DNA of 64,000 bases from Terripilifer sp031921685 (GCF_031921685.1 NZ_JAPDHU010000001.1:2108001-2172000), one strand, 5' to 3'. Positions 54,085 to 62,469 are shown, counted from the first letter of the stretch. The notes: generated from the sequence alone by a model not told the origin. Numbers and translations: made by a program.

Positions 54085-54534
54085 ATGCGCGAACAGTTCA
54101 CCACGGTCATGAAAGAGGCGATGAAGGCTGGCGACAAGCGCCGTCTGGCCACGGTGCGCCTGATCCAGGCCGCCCTGAAGGACAAGGACATCGAGGCGCG
54201 CGGGGCCGGCAAGACCGTCTCCGACGACGATATTCTGGCGCTTTTGCAGAAAATGGTGAAAAGCCGGCAGGAATCGGCCGATATCTACGCCAAGGCGGGC
54301 CGCCCGGAGCTGGAAACCCAGGAGCGCGAGGAAATCGCCATTATCAATGAGTTTCTGCCCAAACAGCTCGGCGAGGACGAGGTCAAGGCGGCGATCGCGG
54401 TGGCGATCAGCGAAACCGGTGCCACGTCGATGAAGGACATGGGCAAGGTCGTGGGCGCGCTCAAAGCCAAATACACCGGCCAGCTCGATTTCGCGAAGGC
54501 CAGTGCCTTGGTTAAGGGTATGCTGGGCGGCTGA
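54085..54534 (+). CDS. yqeY: GatB/YqeY-domain protein
   Basis: A 149-residue YqeY-like protein (MREQFTTVMKEAMKAGDKRRLATVRLIQAALKD, then VVGALKAKYTGQLDFAKASALVKGML). It resembles the tRNA-binding tail of GatB but stands alone; the cellular role is unsettled. The carA-yqeY-dnaG-rpoD order is the common alphaproteobacterial macromolecular-synthesis region. GGAGCAGGGGC is just before the ATG. A GC hairpin (54523-54548) overlaps the stop. Confidence 0.9.
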   Translation: MREQFTTVMKEAMKAGDKRRLATVRLIQAALKDKDIEARGAGKTVSDDDILALLQKMVKSRQESADIYAKAGRPELETQEREEIAIINEFLPKQLGEDEVKAAIAVAISETGATSMKDMGKVVGALKAKYTGQLDFAKASALVKGMLGG

Positions 54535-54564
54535 TCACCGCCGCCCAGAGGCTTGTGGACGCAA

Positions 54565-54864
54565 TCAGGCTTTCTTGGTGGCGTTCATGATCATGCCGAC
54601 GACCGCCGTGACGATGGCGCCGGAGACGCCGCCGCCGACCAATTGACCCGCTGCAGCAGCGAGATCGAAGCCGCCGGCTCCGCCCGCCAGCATTGGAATC
54701 AGCGACGACAGCAGGCTGCCACCGGCCAAACCGCCGATGGCGCCGGCAATGGTGTTGCCGGTTGAGCCAAGGCTGGCATTCTTCATCGCGCCGGCAATAC
54801 CATTACCGCCGATCACGCCACCTACGATTTGCAGGATGAGGTTGATTAACATTGCGCCGGTCAT
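54565..54864 (-). CDS. Glycine-rich hydrophobic small protein
   Basis: A 99-residue protein from the ATG at 54864 (GAAGGGGG upstream). It is almost all small hydrophobic and Gly residues: LILQIVGGVIGGNGIAGAM, GSTGNTIAGAIGGLAGGSLL, GGGVSGAIVTAVVGMIMNA. Such runs allow tight helix packing in membranes or resemble double-glycine bacteriocin-like peptides, but there is no leader motif. No known family recognised. It points away from dnaG, which starts about 250 bases on. Confidence 0.6.
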   Translation of the reverse strand: MTGAMLINLILQIVGGVIGGNGIAGAMKNASLGSTGNTIAGAIGGLAGGSLLSSLIPMLAGGAGGFDLAAAAGQLVGGGVSGAIVTAVVGMIMNATKKA

Positions 54865-55114
54865 AAAAACCCCCTTCGCAAATGCCGTTTCGCTTCGCAC
54901 AGAAGCGAAAGCGGGAACGAAGCCAAATGGCCCCACGTTGATTTGACACGCAAATTTGGCTTTACCGCAAGTATTTCCGTCGTCGCTGCTTAATATCGCA
55001 GGGGAAAGAAACTTCCCGATGACGGATTTGCACCGCTGGAAAGCGGGGAAAAGCGCACAATATGAGGACTCTGCGGATGCAAGGCTTTATCCTGGCCAGG
55101 CGAGACCAGCGCTG

Positions 55115-57055
55115 ATGCGATTTACACCGTCCCTGCTCGAGGAGATCAAGGCGCGGCTTCCTGTATCGGAAGTCGTGCGTAAACGCGTGCAGTTGAAGAA
55201 ATCTGGCCGTGAATTCAGTGGTTTGTCGCCGTTCACACAAGAAAAGTCGCCGTCCTTTTTCGTCAACGACCAGAAAATGGCCTGGTTCGATTTCTCGTCG
55301 GGCCAGAACGGCAACATTTTCGACTTCGTCATGCGCACCGAAGGCCTGACCTTTCCCGAGGCGGTGGAGCGTCTGGCGGCGGAAGCGGGCGTCGCCCTGC
55401 CGAAATCGACGCCGGAAAATATCGAGCGCGAGAAGAAAAGAGCCACGCTGCAGGAGGTTTTGGAGCTTTCGGCCAAATTCTTCGAGGAGCAGTTGCAGGC
55501 GCGCGGCGGCGCCAAGGCGCGTGGCTATCTGGCCGGGCGCGGCATGGGCGCGTCGGTGCAGAAACAGTTCCGGCTCGGCTATGCGCCGGACGAAAAATTC
55601 GCCCTGCGTGACTATCTGGCCGGTAAGGGCGCCACCGCCGAGACCATGATCGAAGCCGGCATGCTGATTCACGGTGAGGATATCGCCGTGCCCTACGATC
55701 GGTTCCGCGACCGGGTGATGTTCCCGATCTGCGACCGTTCCGGCAAGGTGATCGCCTTCGGCGGCCGGGCGCTGGAAAAGGATGTTCCAGCCAAATATCT
55801 GAATTCGCCGGAAACACCGCTCTTTCACAAGGGTTCGGTACTCTACAACCATCACAATGCCCGTAAGGCCGCCCATGATGCCAATGGCCAGGTGATCGCG
55901 GTGGAGGGCTATGTCGACGTCATCGCCATGACCGGCGTCGGCTTCGGTAATGTGGTGGCGTCCTGCGGTACGGCGCTGACGCCTGACCAGTGCGAACTGC
56001 TGTGGCGCATGGCCGAAGAGCCGATTCTGTGTTTCGACGGCGACAAGGCCGGGCGCAAGGCGGCCTATCGGGCCATCGACACGGCTCTGCCCTTGATCGG
56101 ACCCGGCAAGAGCCTGCGCTTTGCCTTTCTGCCTGATGGGCAGGATCCGGACGATCTTGCCCGCAGCGGCGGCCAGGAGGCGGTCGCCGCCGTTCTGACG
56201 GCGTCGCGGCCTTTGGCCGAGGTGCTGTGGACACGCGAGAGCGAGGCGGGGCCGCTCGACACGCCCGAGCGCCGTGCGGCGCTTGAACGCAGGCTCGACA
56301 CTATCGTCCGCTCGATCGCCGATGAGACCTTGCGGCGCTATTATCTCGACGAAATGCGGGCGCGTCTGAACGATTTGCTCGGGCCGCGCCGTGGCGGCGG
56401 GCGGGCGCCGTTCCAGCCGGGCCAGCGCCGTGGCGCGACCGGGCGGGCGCAGGGTGGGCGGTTCCAGCCGCCGGGAACCCCTCAGGGCTACCGCTTTCAG
56501 TCGCCGGGGGTGAGTTCCGGCATCGCAAAATCAGTGCTTTTCACCCGGACGGGGGGCATTCCGGCCCGGGAAGCGACCATTTTGCTGCTGCTTGCCAATC
56601 ATCCGGACCTGCTCGCCCGGCATATCGAGGATTTGGCTGGCCTGGAATGTACCAGCAAGGACGCTGGCCGCCTGCGCGATGCCTTGGCGGCGCTCGCGGC
56701 CGACCGGCTGGAGAGCGACATTGAGGTGCGGGCCGCCCTGAATGACATGGGCTTGGCAGGGGATCTGCATAAGGCCGAGGCCATGGTTGGCGTATCCTCC
56801 GTCTGGGTCCTGAAGCCGGAAGCGGCCCTGGAGGACGCAGAAGTGGCTCTGCAGCAGGCGCTGGTCTTGCATCGGCGGGCCTTAGCGTTAAATAGAGAGC
56901 TGAAATCGGCTGAATTAGCGCTTGCCGAGGACGCCACCGAAGAGAACGTCGCCCGCCTCAGGGAAATTCAGTCGGAGCTTTCAACCATCGACGGCCGTGA
57001 GGCCGCACTGGAAGGGTTCGGTTTCATGTCCGGGCGATTGGGCCGGGCAGTGTAA
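55115..57055 (+). CDS. dnaG: DNA primase DnaG (zinc-binding residues replaced)
   Basis: Makes RNA primers for replication. 646 residues from the ATG at 55115 (MRFTPSLLEEIKARLPVSEVV, the usual DnaG start). The N-terminal CHC2-type zinc domain is present by fold, but the ligands C-P-F-H and C-x2-C are replaced: SPFT at 38-41 and D59/S62 in WFDFSSGQNG. TOPRIM motifs are intact (VIAVEGYVDVIAM and CFDGDKAGRKA). The C-terminal helicase-binding part is long, with a low-complexity linker near residues 430-470. Followed directly by rpoD. Confidence 0.95.
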   Translation: MRFTPSLLEEIKARLPVSEVVRKRVQLKKSGREFSGLSPFTQEKSPSFFVNDQKMAWFDFSSGQNGNIFDFVMRTEGLTFPEAVERLAAEAGVALPKSTPENIEREKKRATLQEVLELSAKFFEEQLQARGGAKARGYLAGRGMGASVQKQFRLGYAPDEKFALRDYLAGKGATAETMIEAGMLIHGEDIAVPYDRFRDRVMFPICDRSGKVIAFGGRALEKDVPAKYLNSPETPLFHKGSVLYNHHNARKAAHDANGQVIAVEGYVDVIAMTGVGFGNVVASCGTALTPDQCELLWRMAEEPILCFDGDKAGRKAAYRAIDTALPLIGPGKSLRFAFLPDGQDPDDLARSGGQEAVAAVLTASRPLAEVLWTRESEAGPLDTPERRAALERRLDTIVRSIADETLRRYYLDEMRARLNDLLGPRRGGGRAPFQPGQRRGATGRAQGGRFQPPGTPQGYRFQSPGVSSGIAKSVLFTRTGGIPAREATILLLLANHPDLLARHIEDLAGLECTSKDAGRLRDALAALAADRLESDIEVRAALNDMGLAGDLHKAEAMVGVSSVWVLKPEAALEDAEVALQQALVLHRRALALNRELKSAELALAEDATEENVARLREIQSELSTIDGREAALEGFGFMSGRLGRAV

Positions 57056-57087
57056 TTTGCGTCCACGGATAGCGCGTGGAGTTGTGG

Positions 57088-57103
57088 TTAAGGCGGGCTT
57101 AAG
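57088..57103. promoter_or_regulatory. CtrA-like site upstream of rpoD (weaker)
   Basis: TTAAGGCGGGCTTAAG has the TTAA-N7-TTAA spacing but G instead of C at the last position of the consensus. It lies 118 bases before the rpoD start. Confidence 0.35.
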
Positions 57104-57221
57104 TCCGCATCAGGAATGGTGAATGGAGCGAATCGCCTGCAAAGGCGATCCCGATGTGGAATTTTCCGTGAGATTGTCCCGCGCGCATGTGAATGCGGAA
57201 GCGGTGTGATTGGAGTGCGAG

Positions 57222-59276
57222 ATGGCAAAGAAGGACGAAGAGAAGCGCGAAGGCGAAACCGCAGTCGTTGAGACGACCGACAGTCCTTTGCTCGATCTCT
57301 CCGACGCCGCCGTCAAGAAGATGATCAAGGCCGCCAAGAAGCGCGGCTTCGTCACCCATGACGAGTTGAACGCGGTGTTGCCGTCGGAGGAAGTGTCTTC
57401 CGACCAGATCGAAGACATTTACGCGATGCTCAATGAAATGGGCATCAACGTCGTCGATTCCGAGGACGCCGAAGAAGGCGAGAGCGAGGAAGGGGGCGAA
57501 GAGGAAGCCGATGGCGGCGACCTCGTCGAGACCGCGCGCGCCACGGCCGTCGTCGCGACGACCAAGGCCGAGCCTGCCGATCGCACCGATGATCCGGTGC
57601 GCATGTATCTGCGCGAAATGGGCTCAGTGGAGCTGTTGTCGCGCGAAGGCGAAATCGCCATCGCCAAGCGCATCGAGGCTGGCCGTGAAGCGATGATCGC
57701 GGGTCTCTGCGAAAGCCCACTGACCTTCCAAGCGATCATCATCTGGCGCGACGAACTCAACGACGGCAAGGTTCTGCTGCGTGACATCATCGACCTCGAA
57801 GCGACCTATGCCGGCCCGGACGGCAAGAACACGCCGAAGATCGACATGACGGCGCCGGGCGCCCAGGAAGCGCTTGCCGCGCGCCAGCAGGAACAGCAGC
57901 AGGCCGCCGCCAATCGCGCCGCGCAGCGTGCCGCTTCCGGCGACGACGAGGAAGGCGAGAAGCCGGCGGGCGAAGAGTCCTTCGATGACGAAGACGATAT
58001 GGAAAATTCCGTGTCGCTGTCGGCGATGGAAGCGGAGCTGAAGCCGAAGGTGCTTGAGACGTTCGACCGCGTCGCTTCGGCTTATAAGAAGCTGCGCCGC
58101 CTGCAGGATCAGAACGTCGAGAACAAGCTCAAGAACGAAGCGCTGACGCCGGCGCAGGAGCGCAAGTACAAGACGCTCAAGAAAGAGATCGTCGTCGACG
58201 TCAAATCGCTGTCGCTGAACCAGAACCGGATCGAGGCCCTGGTCGAGCAGCTCTATGACATCAACAAGCGGCTCATCGGCCTTGAACTGCGGCTGATGCG
58301 TCTGGCCGAGAGCCATGGCGTGGGCCGCGAGGATTTTCTGCGCAATTACCAGGGCGGAGAACTCGATCCGAAATGGGTGCTGCGCATCTCCAAGCTCGGC
58401 GGCAAGGGCTGGAAGGGCTTCGTCGCCGTCGAGAAGGACCGCATCAAGGATATGCGCGCCGACATCCACAATCTGGCGACCGAGACGGGCCTGGAAATCC
58501 AGGAATTCCGCAAGATCGTGCAGATGGTGCAGAAGGGCGAACGCGAAGCCCGTCAGGCCAAGAAAGAGATGGTCGAGGCCAATCTGCGCCTCGTGATTTC
58601 GATCGCCAAGAAATACACCAACCGTGGCTTGCAATTCCTCGACCTGATTCAAGAAGGCAATATCGGCCTGATGAAGGCGGTCGATAAATTCGAATATCGC
58701 CGCGGCTATAAGTTCTCAACCTATGCGACCTGGTGGATTCGTCAGGCGATCACCCGTTCGATCGCCGATCAGGCGCGCACCATCCGCATTCCCGTGCACA
58801 TGATCGAGACGATCAACAAGATCGTTCGTACCAGCCGGCAGATGCTGCATGAGATCGGCCGCGAGCCGACGCCGGAAGAACTGGCCGAAAAGCTTGCCAT
58901 GCCGCTCGAGAAGGTGCGCAAGGTGCTGAAGATCGCCAAGGAGCCGATCTCGCTCGAAACGCCGATTGGCGACGAGGAAGATTCGCATCTCGGCGATTTC
59001 ATTGAGGACAAGAACGCGATCCTGCCGATCGATGCGGCGATCCAGTCGAACCTGCGTGAGACGACGACGCGCGTGCTCGCTTCGCTGACGCCGCGCGAAG
59101 AGCGCGTGCTGCGCATGCGCTTCGGCATCGGCATGAACACCGACCACACGCTGGAAGAAGTCGGCCAGCAGTTCTCGGTGACGCGCGAACGCATCCGCCA
59201 GATCGAAGCCAAGGCGCTACGCAAGCTGAAGCACCCATCGCGCTCGCGCAAGCTGCGCAGCTTCCTCGACAACTAA
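57222..59276 (+). CDS. rpoD: RNA polymerase primary sigma factor RpoD (sigma-70)
   Basis: Housekeeping sigma factor, 684 residues. The ATG at 57222 has GGAG six bases upstream. Region 1.1 begins around KKMIKAAKKRGFVTHDELNAVL; region 1.2 is DPVRMYLREMGSVELLSREGEIAIAKRIE; a non-conserved region of about 240 residues follows with a long Ala/Glu/Asp-rich stretch; region 2 is EANLRLVISIAKKYTNRGLQFLDLIQEGNIGLMKAVDKFEYRRGYKFSTYATWWIRQ; region 4.2 is HTLEEVGQQFSVTRERIRQIEAKALRKL. The last gene of the dnaG-rpoD pair. Confidence 0.98.
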   Translation: MAKKDEEKREGETAVVETTDSPLLDLSDAAVKKMIKAAKKRGFVTHDELNAVLPSEEVSSDQIEDIYAMLNEMGINVVDSEDAEEGESEEGGEEEADGGDLVETARATAVVATTKAEPADRTDDPVRMYLREMGSVELLSREGEIAIAKRIEAGREAMIAGLCESPLTFQAIIIWRDELNDGKVLLRDIIDLEATYAGPDGKNTPKIDMTAPGAQEALAARQQEQQQAAANRAAQRAASGDDEEGEKPAGEESFDDEDDMENSVSLSAMEAELKPKVLETFDRVASAYKKLRRLQDQNVENKLKNEALTPAQERKYKTLKKEIVVDVKSLSLNQNRIEALVEQLYDINKRLIGLELRLMRLAESHGVGREDFLRNYQGGELDPKWVLRISKLGGKGWKGFVAVEKDRIKDMRADIHNLATETGLEIQEFRKIVQMVQKGEREARQAKKEMVEANLRLVISIAKKYTNRGLQFLDLIQEGNIGLMKAVDKFEYRRGYKFSTYATWWIRQAITRSIADQARTIRIPVHMIETINKIVRTSRQMLHEIGREPTPEELAEKLAMPLEKVRKVLKIAKEPISLETPIGDEEDSHLGDFIEDKNAILPIDAAIQSNLRETTTRVLASLTPREERVLRMRFGIGMNTDHTLEEVGQQFSVTRERIRQIEAKALRKLKHPSRSRKLRSFLDN

Positions 59277-59277
59277 A

Positions 59278-59300
59278 GCAAATCGCGCAACGCGATTTGC
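59278..59300 (+). terminator. Hairpin after rpoD
   Basis: GCAAATCGCG (59278-59287) and CGCGATTTGC (59291-59300) form a 10-bp stem with a 3-base loop directly after the rpoD stop. No T tract follows, so it may stabilise the message end instead of terminating. Confidence 0.4.
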
Positions 59301-59348
59301 CGTTGTGAACCGGTGGTCAGTCGAAAGTGCTAGCGTGAGGCTCTTCCC

Positions 59349-59624
59349 ATGTCGCTTTTGAAAAAGCTCTTCGGCATCGGCGGCGCCAGCGATAAGCCGC
59401 CGGCGCCGGCTCAGGAGATCGAGCATAGCGGCTTTACCATTCGCGCCACGCCGTTTGAGAACGGCGGGCGCTATCAATTGTGCGGCGTCATCGTCGGCAG
59501 CGATGGCACGGAAGAAAAATTCATCCGCGCCGATGCCTTTGGCTCGATGGAAGAAGCGGTCGAGATGACCTTCTTCAAGGGCAAGCAGATCATCGACCTG
59601 CGTAATGCCCGGATGCCGCTCTAA
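59349..59624 (+). CDS. HlyU-family protein
   Basis: A 91-residue protein matching HlyU-type regulators: EIEHSGFTIRATPFENGGRYQLCGVIVG, then FIRADAFGSMEEAVEMTFFKGKQIIDLRNARMPL. In Vibrio a protein called HlyU activates haemolysin genes, but this DUF-type family is different in fold and its role here is unknown. It precedes the left inverted repeat with only a few bases between. Confidence 0.75.
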   Translation: MSLLKKLFGIGGASDKPPAPAQEIEHSGFTIRATPFENGGRYQLCGVIVGSDGTEEKFIRADAFGSMEEAVEMTFFKGKQIIDLRNARMPL

Positions 59625-59721
59625 AGTCTTTCACCGTTTCATTGAAACGGTGAAAGACTTCCGGCTCCTGTTTTGACGCGTTTTCTTCACGCGAACCGGT
59701 ATCCATTTCGCTCGAAAACGC
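59625..59721 (+). repeat. 97-bp repeat C, left copy (inverted partner at 60241-60337)
   Basis: Starts AGTCTTTCACCGTTTC right after the HlyU-like stop, contains an internal hairpin (AGTCTTTCACCGTTT / AAACGGTGAAAGACT) and continues through GTTTTGACGCGTTTTCTTCA to CTCGAAAACGC. The partner copy downstream of the thioesterase is the reverse complement with about six differences over 97 bases. Confidence 0.85.
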
Positions 59722-59822
59722 TCTAAGTCCAGCGACGTTTTACCGCTTGCTGATTTCTTGCGCTTGATCGGCTGGCGCCGATCGGCACAATCGCCTCTGG
59801 CGATTTCCGCCCGGAGCAGACC

Positions 59823-60239
59823 ATGACGGCCCCCACTTCCTCCAAACAGCCGAAGCAGACAGCGCCGACCGGGCAGCTCACCGTGCGCACCATCGCCATG
59901 CCGGCCGACACCAATGCCAATGGCGATATTTTCGGCGGCTGGGTCATGTCGCGGATGGACCAAGCCGGCGGCATCGCCGGCGTCGAGCGGGCGCAGGGCC
60001 GCGTCGTTACCGTCAAGGTCGATTCGATGGTCTTCATCGCGCCGATGAAGGTCGGCGACGTACTTGAAATTTATCACGAGATCGAAAGCATCGGCCGCAC
60101 GTCGATGAAAATCCGCATGGAGGCCTGGGCGCAGCGTTTCCAGACCACGCAGCGCGACAAGGTGACGGAAGCGACCTTCACCTTCGTCGCCGTCGACGAT
60201 AATGGCCGGCCCCGCCCGATTCCCAAGCATGACGGCTGA
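59823..60239 (+). CDS. Acyl-CoA thioesterase, YciA-like hotdog fold
   Basis: A 138-residue hotdog thioesterase. TIAMPADTNANGDIFGGWVMSRMDQAGGIAG near 24-53 is the signature of YciA/BACH-type enzymes, with the catalytic Asp in SRMDQAGG, and VTVKVDSMVFIAPMKVGDVLEIYHEI follows. Likely hydrolyses acyl-CoAs in the cytoplasm. The gene is exactly bracketed by two inverted copies of repeat C. Confidence 0.9.
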   Translation: MTAPTSSKQPKQTAPTGQLTVRTIAMPADTNANGDIFGGWVMSRMDQAGGIAGVERAQGRVVTVKVDSMVFIAPMKVGDVLEIYHEIESIGRTSMKIRMEAWAQRFQTTQRDKVTEATFTFVAVDDNGRPRPIPKHDG

Positions 60240-60240
60240 G

Positions 60241-60337
60241 GCGTTTTCGAGCGAAGTGGATTCCGGTTCGCGTGAAGAAAACGCGTCAAAACAAGAGCCT
60301 GAAGTCTTTCACCGTTTCAAAGAAACGGTAAAAGACT
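60241..60337 (-). repeat. 97-bp repeat C, right copy (inverted)
   Basis: Reads GCGTTTTCGAGCGAAGTGGA and ends ACGGTAAAAGACT; its reverse complement matches 59625-59721 at about 91 of 97 positions. It begins one base after the thioesterase stop. Confidence 0.85.
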
Positions 60338-60452
60338 CTAAGGCATCGACCACCTGATTTATACGGATGATTTACAAGATAATTTGCTTGCTGCGCGCAA
60401 TCGAATATACCTGCGGCGCACCCGTGGGCGCGGCTTGATAGCCTTGCTCTCC

Positions 60453-60528
60453 GGGCCGATAGCTCAATGGTTAGAGCCGGCCGCTCATAACGGTCTGGTT
60501 GCAGGTTCGAGTCCTGCTCGGCCCACCA
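60453..60528 (+). tRNA. tRNA with CAU anticodon, likely tRNA-Ile2
   Basis: 76 bases including an encoded CCA end. The acceptor stem GGGCCGA pairs perfectly with TCGGCCC; the D arm is GCTC-AATGGTTA-GAGC; the anticodon loop is CTCATAA (anticodon CAU); the T arm GCAGG-TTCGAGT-CCTGC is complete. The short D loop and CTCATAA context resemble the lysidine-modified isoleucine tRNA reading AUA more than elongator tRNA-Met. That distinction needs the lysidine-synthase identity elements to be compared. Confidence 0.9.
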
Positions 60529-60880
60529 CTCACCGCATCGGTGATTCTCACTTTGGCTCGATTTGAATTTGTCGGTGCCCGAGCAGACTGCCGTTGGATG
60601 ACCCAAATCCGCCCATTTGGTGCGCATCTTTTACCAACACTTCCACGAGCTTAGTTAGAGAGGCAAAGCCTGCCTGATGATTGCGCTTGATACGCGCGGC
60701 TTCGGCTGGTCAAATCATTCTCAGAAGAGATGGAAACGTGGAGCGGGCGAACTTGTTAACGTGGCTTGTGCAGTGCCGGGTTGGTGGCGTTCATTGTTAA
60801 TTTTTATTATACGGAAGGCCTGAACTTTTCCTGTTGCGCGTTGTTTATATACTAATTTGATTGCAGAGGGGCCTATCTAT
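60529..60880. other. AT-rich intergenic stretch after the tRNA
   Basis: 352 bases with no convincing gene. It is more AT-rich than its surroundings (for example GTTAATTTTTATTATACGG near 60797). It may carry the promoter of the following small gene. Confidence 0.45.
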
Positions 60881-61192
60881 ATGCCATTCGCTTGTATCTC
60901 TGATTTGCAATCCATAAAGGGCCCAGAGCGCGAGCATCTGCAGCACATCGACGACGCGCTGACCAACGTCGTCCGTGAGAACGCTCTTTTGGCCCGCGAT
61001 GGCGCCCTCAATCTGGATGTGATTTCCAACGCGACCGTGACGTTGCTGCTGACCGTGGCAGCGCGCGAAGCGCTTGTCGTCGCCGAACAAACCGGTCAAC
61101 GCATCGACAGCGCGACCTTCGAGCGGTTGGCGAAGGAAGCCTTGAGCTGGGCGGTCCGCCGGAGCGGCGCCAGCGAGAAAGAAGTCCATTAA
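60881..61192 (+). CDS. Hypothetical protein between tRNA and flagellin
   Basis: A 103-residue protein (an in-frame start at 60857 would add eight). It is mostly alpha-helical: REHLQHIDDALTNVVRENALLARDGALNLDVISNATVTLLLTVAAREALVVAEQTGQ, then a basic end (SWAVRRSGASEKEVH). No signal peptide or membrane segment. I recognise no family. It faces the flagellin gene head-on across a double terminator and could be a flagellar accessory, but that is only positional. Confidence 0.55.
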   Translation: MPFACISDLQSIKGPEREHLQHIDDALTNVVRENALLARDGALNLDVISNATVTLLLTVAAREALVVAEQTGQRIDSATFERLAKEALSWAVRRSGASEKEVH

Positions 61193-61199
61193 AAAGAAA

Positions 61200-61223
61200 A
61201 TCGCGTTTCAGGAGAAACGCGAT
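61200..61223 (-). terminator. Terminator of the flagellin gene
   Basis: ATCGCGTTTC (61200-61209) pairs with GAAACGCGAT (61214-61223) around a four-base loop; read on the minus strand it is followed by TTTTCTTTTT. Confidence 0.8.
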
Positions 61224-61232
61224 CGTCGTGTC

Positions 61233-61268
61233 ACCCATTGGCCCGCTGGTGCCAATGGGTTTTATTTT
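61233..61268 (+). terminator. Terminator of the small hypothetical gene
   Basis: ACCCATTGGC (61233-61242) pairs with GCCAATGGGT (61251-61260), followed by TTTATTTTA on the plus strand. Together with the adjacent hairpin it separates two convergent genes. Confidence 0.8.
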
Positions 61269-61281
61269 AGGTGCCTGGCTC

Positions 61282-62217
61282 TTAGCCGTTGCCGAACAGT
61301 CTCAGGATCAGCTGCGTGCTCTGGTTGGCGAGCGACAGCGACTGAACACCCAATTGCTGCTGCACCTGCAGAGCCTGCAGCTTGGTCGATTCCTTGTTCA
61401 TGTCCGCATCGACCAGCGAGCCGACGCCGCTGGTGATAGCATCCGACAATTGCGAGATGAAGGTCTGCTGCGCCGAGATGCGCGATTTGACCGATCCGAG
61501 GTTCGAAGCGGCGGTCGTCACGTCATCCAGCGTCTCGTCGGCGATCTTGATATAGTCCGCCAGGGTTGCGCTATCGGCGGCGGAATCGGTCAGCGCCGAG
61601 ACGTCGAGGGTGGCGAGGTTGGCGGTGGTCGTGCCGACGGTGCGGTCCTTGTCGAGAATGCCGCCGGTGGCGCCCGAGGTGGCGGCGTCGAAGAGCGCGA
61701 TGTTCGTGACGTCGATGTCGATCGTGCCGAGTGTCAGCGTCCCGCTTGTGTCGCGGGACATCGAGGCCAACGTGCTCTTGACCGGATTGTAGCCGGTGGC
61801 GGCGGAATCGACGGAAACCCAGTTTTGCCCGGAGACGGCGGCGGAGTCCGAGACGCTCTTCAACTGCTTCTGCAACTGCGCGATATCGGCCTGCACGGCG
61901 GTGCGGTCGACGCCCGGCTGAGCGGCGGTGACGAGCTTCGCCTTGATCTGCGAAATCAAATCCTTCGATGAATTCATCGCTGCGATGGCAACATCGATCG
62001 TCGAGCTGCCCAGGTTGAGTGCGTCCGTGATCGACGAATTCACATCGTTGTCGGACTTCATCTTGGTGGCGATCGTCCAGTAGGCGGCGTTGTCGGCGGC
62101 GCTGGTGACGCGCAGGCCCGTCGAAATGTGCGATTGCGTCGTGGTCATGTCCTTCGACGTTTGCGTCAACGTCTGCAGGGCGATCATCGCGGCATTGTTG
62201 GTCAGTATGCTGCTCAT
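61282..62217 (-). CDS. fliC: Flagellin
   Basis: Main filament subunit, about 311 residues. MSSILTNNAAMIALQTLTQT is the rhizobial-type N-terminus; in-frame ATGs at 62223 and 62244 are alternatives. The D0/D1 ends are conserved (HISTGLRVTSAADNAAYWTIATKMKSD and LQVQQQLGVQSLSLANQSTQLILRLFG). The central part (about 120-210) is short, as in other Hyphomicrobiales flagellins. Divergent from flgB with a 252-base gap that holds a 14-bp palindrome (GGCTGGCGCCAGCC, 62392-62405). Confidence 0.9.
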   Translation of the reverse strand: MSSILTNNAAMIALQTLTQTSKDMTTTQSHISTGLRVTSAADNAAYWTIATKMKSDNDVNSSITDALNLGSSTIDVAIAAMNSSKDLISQIKAKLVTAAQPGVDRTAVQADIAQLQKQLKSVSDSAAVSGQNWVSVDSAATGYNPVKSTLASMSRDTSGTLTLGTIDIDVTNIALFDAATSGATGGILDKDRTVGTTTANLATLDVSALTDSAADSATLADYIKIADETLDDVTTAASNLGSVKSRISAQQTFISQLSDAITSGVGSLVDADMNKESTKLQALQVQQQLGVQSLSLANQSTQLILRLFGNG

Positions 62218-62469
62218 GGTCATATTCTTTCGTTTCTGGCGCAATCACCGAAGCGCCTTGGCCCAACTAGGGCTGGAAGGCGCGCCTCCACGACGGCCTG
62301 GCATGAGGTGTCCAAACACGCCCCAGCTTAGTTAGGCTACTCAAGCTTTCGTGGAGCTTGCGTCGGCTTTCCCGCCTGGCGCGGGGACTGGGGCTGGCGC
62401 CAGCCTCGGGCAAGTTTGAGCGGACATGCTCATGGTGCTGATATGGAAGAGGCGCGAGGCTCGTATAGT

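Noticed and set aside
60453..60528. tRNA as integration site of a genomic island
   Set aside because: No integrase, no repeated tRNA 3' end and no phage genes are near it.
62392..62405. GGCTGGCGCCAGCC palindrome upstream of flgB as regulator site
   Set aside because: GC-only palindromes are common by chance in this genome and no known flagellar regulator motif fits.
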